64,000 bases of DNA, taken from NCBI RefSeq assembly GCF_900107435.1, contig NZ_FNPZ01000003.1, positions 124,001-188,000 on the forward strand. Reading direction: 5' to 3'. Position numbers and translations under genes: made by a program. Of this stretch, positions 59,328-64,000 are shown one piece after another. Positions within the stretch are counted from its first letter, which is position 1. Every line of letters starts with the position of its first letter. Below the pieces are notes generated by a model. It ran no database searches and had not been told where the DNA came from. It saw only the letters and a list, made by a program, of their open reading frames with translations. This DNA is from Herbiconiux ginsengi. Lineage in GTDB: Bacteria > Actinomycetota > Actinomycetes > Actinomycetales > Microbacteriaceae.

Positions 59328-60194
59328 GTGATCGCTGAGCTGAACAGGCTGGTCGAGCTGGTCGAGGAGCGCCTCACGAGCGAGATCGACGTAGGGGAGC
59401 TGGCGCGCGGGCTCGGCACGACCGAGTACCACCTGCGGCGGATGTTCTCGTCGCTGGCCGGGATGCCGCTGTCGGAGTACATCCGCCGGCGTCGCATGAC
59501 GGTCGCCGCAACGGAGGTTCTGCACGGCGACGAACTGCTCGGTCTCGCGGTGCGATTCGGGTACGGGTCGACCGAGGCGTTCGGGAGGGCGTTCCGCTCC
59601 GTGCACGGTGTCAGCCCCGGCGACGCGCGGCGAGACGGCGGCCCCCTTCGCATGCAACCGCAGATCAGGTTCCGCCTGACCGTCGAAGGGAACATCATCA
59701 TGGAAACTCGCCTCCTCGAACGACCCGCATTCCGCTTCGTCGGGCATGCCGCCCGCGTGCCGCTCATCCACAAAGGGGTCAATCCGCGCATCCAAGCTCA
59801 CATCGCCTCGCTGCCGATGTCGGAGCACGCGCGGCTCAAGCACCTCAGCGACACCGAACCCGCGGGGCTGCTGCAGGTGAGCGCGGATGTCGACCCGGAC
59901 TACCGGGAGGGGAGCGACCTGACGTATCTGCACGGGGTCGCCGTCTCGGAGGTGACGCCCGTGCCAGAAGACCTCGACCGCATCGACGTGCCGGCTGGGA
60001 TGTGGGCGGTCTTCCGCAGCGAAGGAGAGTACCCCGCGGCGCTGCAGACCGTGTGGGCGGCCACGGCGACGGAGTGGTTTCCGTCGAATCCCTGGCGTCT
60101 GCGGCCCGGCCCCTCGATCGTCGCGGTGATCGAGCGCGCGGAGGACTTCAGCACGGCGACGTGCGAGCTGTGGCTGCCGGTCGAGCACGCCTGA
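59328..60194 (+). CDS. AraC-type regulator with GyrI-like domain
   Basis: 288 residues. AraC helix-turn-helix at about 1-100 (VGELARGLGTTEYHLRRMF, TVAATEVLHGDELLGLAVRF) and GyrI-like effector-binding domain at 125-288 (METRLLERPAFRFVGHAARV, DVPAGMWAVFRSEGEYPAAL). GTG 59328 has GAAAGGGGAG upstream, so earlier in-frame codons were not used. Probably senses a small toxic compound. Confidence 0.87.
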   Translation: MIAELNRLVELVEERLTSEIDVGELARGLGTTEYHLRRMFSSLAGMPLSEYIRRRRMTVAATEVLHGDELLGLAVRFGYGSTEAFGRAFRSVHGVSPGDARRDGGPLRMQPQIRFRLTVEGNIIMETRLLERPAFRFVGHAARVPLIHKGVNPRIQAHIASLPMSEHARLKHLSDTEPAGLLQVSADVDPDYREGSDLTYLHGVAVSEVTPVPEDLDRIDVPAGMWAVFRSEGEYPAALQTVWAATATEWFPSNPWRLRPGPSIVAVIERAEDFSTATCELWLPVEHA

Positions 60195-60288
60195 CCGGAT
60201 CGCCGCGTGACTGACGTCGGCTGGCGTTGAAACCATCGTGTCGAATCGCTGTCGACGAGAGATTCGGCGACAAGGCGTTCGGTGGGGC

Positions 60289-60873
60289 TCAGGGTGTGGC
60301 GGTGAAGGCTGCCAGGGTCTGCTCGAGGTTGCCGGCCGCCCCATCGGCGCTGTTGTCGAAGAGGATGTGGTGGGCACCCCGCCAGCGGCACTCCGAGGCC
60401 TGCGCCGCCGCCCAGAACTCGTCCCAGTGGGCGAGCTTCCACGCGTCGCGTTCGTAGCCGCGGGCATCCACCCGGTTCTTCACCCGGGAACCTTCGACCG
60501 TCACGTGCACCACCACGATCTCGACATCGTTCGGCCAGTCGTGCTCCGCGGCCGCCTTCTCCAGGAAGTCGTCGCGCGGGAAGTAGCGCACGAACGGGGC
60601 ATCGAGCACGACTGCGTTGCCGAGGCGGAGGTTGTCGCCGGCGAGCCGCAACAGCGTGCGGTACTCCAGATCCATCACCACGCGCTGGTAGTACTCGTTG
60701 TTGTCGCGTTCGTGCTTGTCGGTGCCGGCCGCCTCGAGCAAGGCCTCGGTGAAGAAGGTCGCCACCGAGTCCTTGTCGAGGTAGGCCGCGTGCATCCGCT
60801 GGGCGATCAGCGTGCTCACCGTCGACTTGCCGGAGCCCGCCGGCCCGATCACGAAGTACAGGGTGCTGCCCAT
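60289..60873 (-). CDS. Small P-loop kinase
   Basis: 194 residues. Walker A GPAGSGKST (10-18), Asp-loop YLDKDSVATFF, and VVVHVTVEGSRVKNRVDARG with an Arg-rich lid; AAA_33/gluconokinase-like fold. Ten bases after the stop of the sugar-acid transporter gene, so it may act on the same sugar, but the substrate is unknown. Confidence 0.8.
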   Translation of the reverse strand: MGSTLYFVIGPAGSGKSTVSTLIAQRMHAAYLDKDSVATFFTEALLEAAGTDKHERDNNEYYQRVVMDLEYRTLLRLAGDNLRLGNAVVLDAPFVRYFPRDDFLEKAAAEHDWPNDVEIVVVHVTVEGSRVKNRVDARGYERDAWKLAHWDEFWAAAQASECRWRGAHHILFDNSADGAAGNLEQTLAAFTATP

Positions 60874-60882
60874 GACGTCAGG

Positions 60883-62193
60883 CTACGCCGTCGCCACGGG
60901 CTCGTTCGGCGCGACAGGGCGCTCCTTGACGAACAGCCCGTACGAGAGCGCACCGACGAGCAGCAGCACGCCCCCGATGAGGAACACGAGAGTGTAGTTG
61001 CCGCCGGTGGAGGCGAGGATCGCACCGGTGACCACGGGCGCGACTGCGGCGCCGATGAATCCGCCGAAGTTCTGGATGGCGCCGAGCGAGGCCACCTGAT
61101 TGGAGGGCGCGACGTCGGAGGCGAGCGTCCACAGGCATCCGATCGGCACCTGCGACGCGAAGTAGCCGACCGAGAGCAGCACGATCGCCAACGCGGTGTT
61201 GTCGACGTAGGCCACGGGGAGCACGGCTGCGGCGGCCAGCAGGGCGCCGCCGACGATGGGGATCTTGCGGGCGCGCACGGTGTTGACACCCCGGCCCACG
61301 AGGCGACCGGAGAGCCAGCCTCCGAAGATCACGCCGATGATGCCGCAGAGGAAGGGCAGCGAGGCGAGCCAGCCGCTCTCGGCGAGGCTGAATCCGCGGG
61401 CGGTCTGCAGGTAACTCGGCAGCCAGGTGAGGTAGACCCAGACGGTGTAGAAGATGCCGAAGGCGCCCAGGATCATGAACCAGGTGTTGCGGTACTTGAA
61501 CAGCTGCCCCCAGCCGACCTTCTCCTTGGTCGCCACGATCCTCGCTTCGGCTTCCGCGCCCTTGATGAGCGCCTGCTCCTTGAGCGTGGGGTCGCGGTAG
61601 ATGCGCAGCCAGACGAGTGCGATCACGACGCCCAGCACGCCGACGATGATGAACATGCCTCTCCAGCTCATCGTGAGCAGCAGGAAGGTGAGCAGTGGCG
61701 GCGCGATCGCGTTGGCGATCTGCGAACCGGTGTTCACGAGCGACACCGGGAGGGCGCGCTCCTTCTTGTTGAACCAGCGCTCATTGACCTTGAGCGCCGA
61801 GGTGAAGAAGGGCGACTCGGCGATTCCGAGCGCCACCCGGGCCGCGTAGAGGAAACCGAAGGAGTTGGCGGCAGCGGTGACGATCGACACGAGCGACCAC
61901 GCGCCCGCGGCGAACGCGAACATCTTCTTGGGCCCGAACTTGTCGACGAGGTAACCGGCGGGCAGGTTGGCGATCGCGTACGGCCAGGAGAACGCCGAGA
62001 GCAGGAGTCCCATCTGGAGGGCATCGAGATGGAACTCCTGGGCGATCGTCGTGTTCGCCACGCTGAGCGTCGAGCGATCGAGGTAGTTCACCACCCCGCC
62101 CAGGATGAGGAAGCCGACGAGGAACCAACGGATCCTGACGGTCTTCTTCTCGGCCTTGCTGAGGACGGGTGCCTCCGTGGTCGTCTGGCTCAT
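60883..62193 (-). CDS. MFS sugar-acid transporter (ACS family)
   Basis: 436 residues, twelve helices; NYLDRSTLSVANTTIAQEFH in helix 1 and GYLVDKFGPKKMFA are the anion:cation symporter marks of hexuronate/galactarate/aldonate carriers. ATG 62193 has AAAGGAG eight bases upstream; the GTG at 62202 is too close to that site. Forms a sugar-acid unit with the KDPG aldolase upstream. Confidence 0.88.
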   Translation of the reverse strand: MSQTTTEAPVLSKAEKKTVRIRWFLVGFLILGGVVNYLDRSTLSVANTTIAQEFHLDALQMGLLLSAFSWPYAIANLPAGYLVDKFGPKKMFAFAAGAWSLVSIVTAAANSFGFLYAARVALGIAESPFFTSALKVNERWFNKKERALPVSLVNTGSQIANAIAPPLLTFLLLTMSWRGMFIIVGVLGVVIALVWLRIYRDPTLKEQALIKGAEAEARIVATKEKVGWGQLFKYRNTWFMILGAFGIFYTVWVYLTWLPSYLQTARGFSLAESGWLASLPFLCGIIGVIFGGWLSGRLVGRGVNTVRARKIPIVGGALLAAAAVLPVAYVDNTALAIVLLSVGYFASQVPIGCLWTLASDVAPSNQVASLGAIQNFGGFIGAAVAPVVTGAILASTGGNYTLVFLIGGVLLLVGALSYGLFVKERPVAPNEPVATA

Positions 62194-62240
62194 GCCATTC
62201 ACTCCTTTGTGTGTGGTTCGTGGTGGGTCGGGATGTTCGG

Positions 62241-62888
62241 TCAGGCTCGGGCGGCCGCGATGGCTGCGAGGAAGGCCTCGGCGGCGCGCGTGACCTTCGA
62301 GTAGTCGCCGTCGGGTCGGGCGGCCTTCGTGACGGCGCTGCCGACGCCGACGGCCACGGCCCCGGCGGCGAACCAGGCGCCCACGTTCTCCGGCGTCGCT
62401 CCGCCGGCAGGCAGGATCGGAGCCTGTGCGAGGGGGGCTCTGACCGTCTTGAGGTACTCGGGCCCGACGATCTCGGTGGGGAAGAGCTTCACGATGTCAG
62501 CGCCCGCCGACAGGGTGTCGACGATCTCGGTGGGCGTGAACGCGCCGCTGATCGACACGGCCTGGTAGCGCGCCGCCGTGCGGATCATGCCCGGGTCGAG
62601 ATTCGGGCTCACGAGGATGCGCGCTCCGGCTTGTACGCAGGCGAACGCGGCTTCGGCATCGAGCACCGTGCCCGCACCGATGGCGACACCCTGGTCGGCG
62701 TATTCGGTGGAGAGCGTGCGGATGACGCCCAGCGCATCCGGCACCGAGAGGGTGATCTCGAGCGCGCGGAAGCCGCCCGCAATGGCGGCCCTCGCGACGT
62801 GGAGGGCTTCGTCGGCGCTGTCGAGACGGATGATCAGGACGGCACCGGTGTCGTGGATCGTGCGCAGCACGTCGAATTTGCTTAACAT
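62241..62888 (-). CDS. eda: KDPG/KHG aldolase
   Basis: 215 residues. Schiff-base Lys134 in DIVKLFPTE, Glu44 in RALEITLS, and GAGTVLDAEAA. Splits 2-keto-3-deoxy-6-phosphogluconate into pyruvate and glyceraldehyde 3-phosphate. Divergent from a DeoR regulator and followed by a sugar-acid importer. Confidence 0.92.
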   Translation of the reverse strand: MLSKFDVLRTIHDTGAVLIIRLDSADEALHVARAAIAGGFRALEITLSVPDALGVIRTLSTEYADQGVAIGAGTVLDAEAAFACVQAGARILVSPNLDPGMIRTAARYQAVSISGAFTPTEIVDTLSAGADIVKLFPTEIVGPEYLKTVRAPLAQAPILPAGGATPENVGAWFAAGAVAVGVGSAVTKAARPDGDYSKVTRAAEAFLAAIAAARA

Positions 62889-62910
62889 TGAGGATCACAA
62901 TAGCTCATGG

Positions 62911-62930
62911 ATTCACAAACATTCACACAT
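62911..62930. promoter_or_regulatory. Tandem 10-bp repeats, possible DeoR site
   Basis: ATTCACAAAC followed directly by ATTCACACAT in the 81-base divergent region between eda and the DeoR gene. DeoR-family proteins bind direct repeats of this type. AT-rich against its surroundings. Confidence 0.5.
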
Positions 62931-62969
62931 TCTCCCGAATTGGTCTCGCCGGGCGTTAGGCTCTAGCTC

Positions 62970-63767
62970 GTGAGTACCGCCCCGCCTCTCATCCCCGAGC
63001 AGCGCCACCAGGAGATCCTGCGGTTGCTCCGGAGCGCGGGCGTGCTGAGCATCCGGCACATCGTCGACCTCCTCGGTGTCTCGCACATGACCGTGCGACG
63101 CGACATCGCCGCGCTCGAGGAGGGCGGTCAGGTGGTCTCCGTTCAAGGCGGCGTGCGGCTCAGCGAATGGAAGGGCTCCGAGCCACCACGGGAGCGCGCC
63201 TCCCGGGCCGGGCTGGAACTCCCTCGCAAACGGGCGATCGCCGAACTCGCCGCCACACTCGTGCAGGATGACATGGTCGTCTTCCTGGATGCCGGCACCA
63301 CCTGCGAGGCGGTCGTGCCCTTTCTGGCCACCCGCCGCGGCCTCACCGTGGTGACCAACGACTTCTTCGTGGTCACCACTCTGCTCGACTACCCCAGCAT
63401 CGAGACGATCCACACGGGAGGCGTCGTCGACGTCTCGAGCGGATCGTCGAGCGGCAGCCTCGCTGCGGCCACGCTCGGATCCATCAGCCTCGACCTCGCC
63501 TTCCTGAGCACCGGCACGTGGGATCTGGCGCACGGCGTCACCACTCCGGCCACCGACAAGGTGGTGCTGAAGAAGGCGGCCATGGCGGCGGCGTCGTCGT
63601 GTGTGCTCCTCGCGGACAGCACGAAGTTCGGCACCTTCGAACGGTTCAAGGTGGCGCCTCTCGACGCCCTCGACAGCGTCGTCACCGATGCAGACCTGCG
63701 CCTCGATGCGCGCGCGTCGCTCAACGATCTCGGGCTCGAGCTCCGCCTCGCCCAACCTGCCCAGTGA
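62970..63767 (+). CDS. DeoR-family regulator
   Basis: 265 residues: DeoR helix-turn-helix (QRHQEILRLLRSAGVLSI, DLLGVSHMTVRRDIAALEEG) and a sugar-phosphate-sensing domain (VFLDAGTTCEAVVPFL, VTNDFFVV, HTGGVVD, STGTWDL, LADSTKFG). GTG 62970. Divergent from eda and the transporter, which it likely represses until a sugar phosphate accumulates. Confidence 0.9.
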   Translation: MSTAPPLIPEQRHQEILRLLRSAGVLSIRHIVDLLGVSHMTVRRDIAALEEGGQVVSVQGGVRLSEWKGSEPPRERASRAGLELPRKRAIAELAATLVQDDMVVFLDAGTTCEAVVPFLATRRGLTVVTNDFFVVTTLLDYPSIETIHTGGVVDVSSGSSSGSLAAATLGSISLDLAFLSTGTWDLAHGVTTPATDKVVLKKAAMAAASSCVLLADSTKFGTFERFKVAPLDALDSVVTDADLRLDARASLNDLGLELRLAQPAQ

Positions 63768-63824
63768 GTCGGCGGCCGGCGTAAAGCGGCTCGAGCTGCG
63801 TTGCTGCTCGGATCGTCTGCCGGA

Positions 63825-64000
63825 CTACGACTCCGCCGGCGCGTGGCGCTCGAGGAACTCGAAGACCTCCGTGGTGTCGACGCCGGTGAATCCGGTCGTG
63901 GGCATCGCGGCGAGCAGGGATGAGTTCAGGCGCGCCGACGGATGCGACTGGCCGGCCCAGGCGGCGGTGAGCGCTGCGGGCGGTCGCCGGCAGCAGGACT
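63825..64000 (-). CDS. C-terminal part of an unidentified protein
   Basis: The minus-strand frame enters from the right edge and stops at TAG (63827-63825): about 57 residues visible, ending TTGFTGVDTTEVFEFLERHA. Third-position bias is typical of the genome. Too short to identify. Confidence 0.5.
   Translation of the reverse strand, partial: SCCRRPPAALTAAWAGQSHPSARLNSSLLAAMPTTGFTGVDTTEVFEFLERHAPAES

Overview
The window is about 64 kb of high-GC actinobacterial DNA. G/C-ending codons dominate, GTG starts are frequent, operons overlap by ATGA or GTGA, and the gene content (a qsu-type quinate/shikimate cluster, LacI-controlled sugar ABC importers, GH91 and GH32 enzymes) fits a soil- or plant-associated Microbacteriaceae-like organism. 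The genus is an inference; no rRNA or tRNA gene was seen.

Layout. 1-2.6 kb: part of a gene and an AraC regulator, divergent from an alpha/beta hydrolase, then an S4-domain protein. 2.7-10.7 kb: a fructan locus with a GH32 enzyme divergent from an operon of lipoprotein, two permeases, LacI regulator, PfkB kinase and a GH91 enzyme without signal peptide; together they suggest import and intracellular breakdown of difructose dianhydride. 10.7-16.7 kb: imperfect tandem repeats, then a second, converging operon (atypical GH32, lipoprotein, two permeases, LacI). 16.8-20.8 kb: an MFS exporter, an AbiF-type HEPN protein with a structured leader, and small genes. 20.8-27.8 kb: quinate/shikimate catabolism down to protocatechuate, with a divergent TetR.

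27.8-47.5 kb is an accessory, defence-like region: two decayed toxin-antitoxin remnants, a Fic protein, ribbon-helix-helix genes, a DUF3800 protein, an IS5-family element carrying a P-loop kinase passenger between perfect terminal repeats, a SIR2-like protein with an apparent C-terminal frameshift next to a large membrane P-loop ATPase of YobI type, and a ubiquitin-like conjugation operon (double-ubiquitin protein, E2-like, JAB-E1 fusion) divergent from an XRE / ImmA-IrrE pair.

47.5-64 kb returns to chromosomal-type content: a drug exporter with divergent TetR and a 30-bp perfect operator, an esterase, an MFS-monooxygenase fusion, a fructose ABC importer (FrcBCA) with its LacI regulator, an ECF sigma factor with a membrane partner whose 3' end recurs as degraded copies elsewhere, a GyrI-like AraC regulator, a P-loop kinase, and a sugar-acid group (MFS, KDPG aldolase, DeoR).

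Fructose recurs: two fructan loci and the Frc importer each have a LacI-family regulator and paired CG-centred operators, and in all three the substrate-binding-protein gene is followed by a long perfect hairpin.
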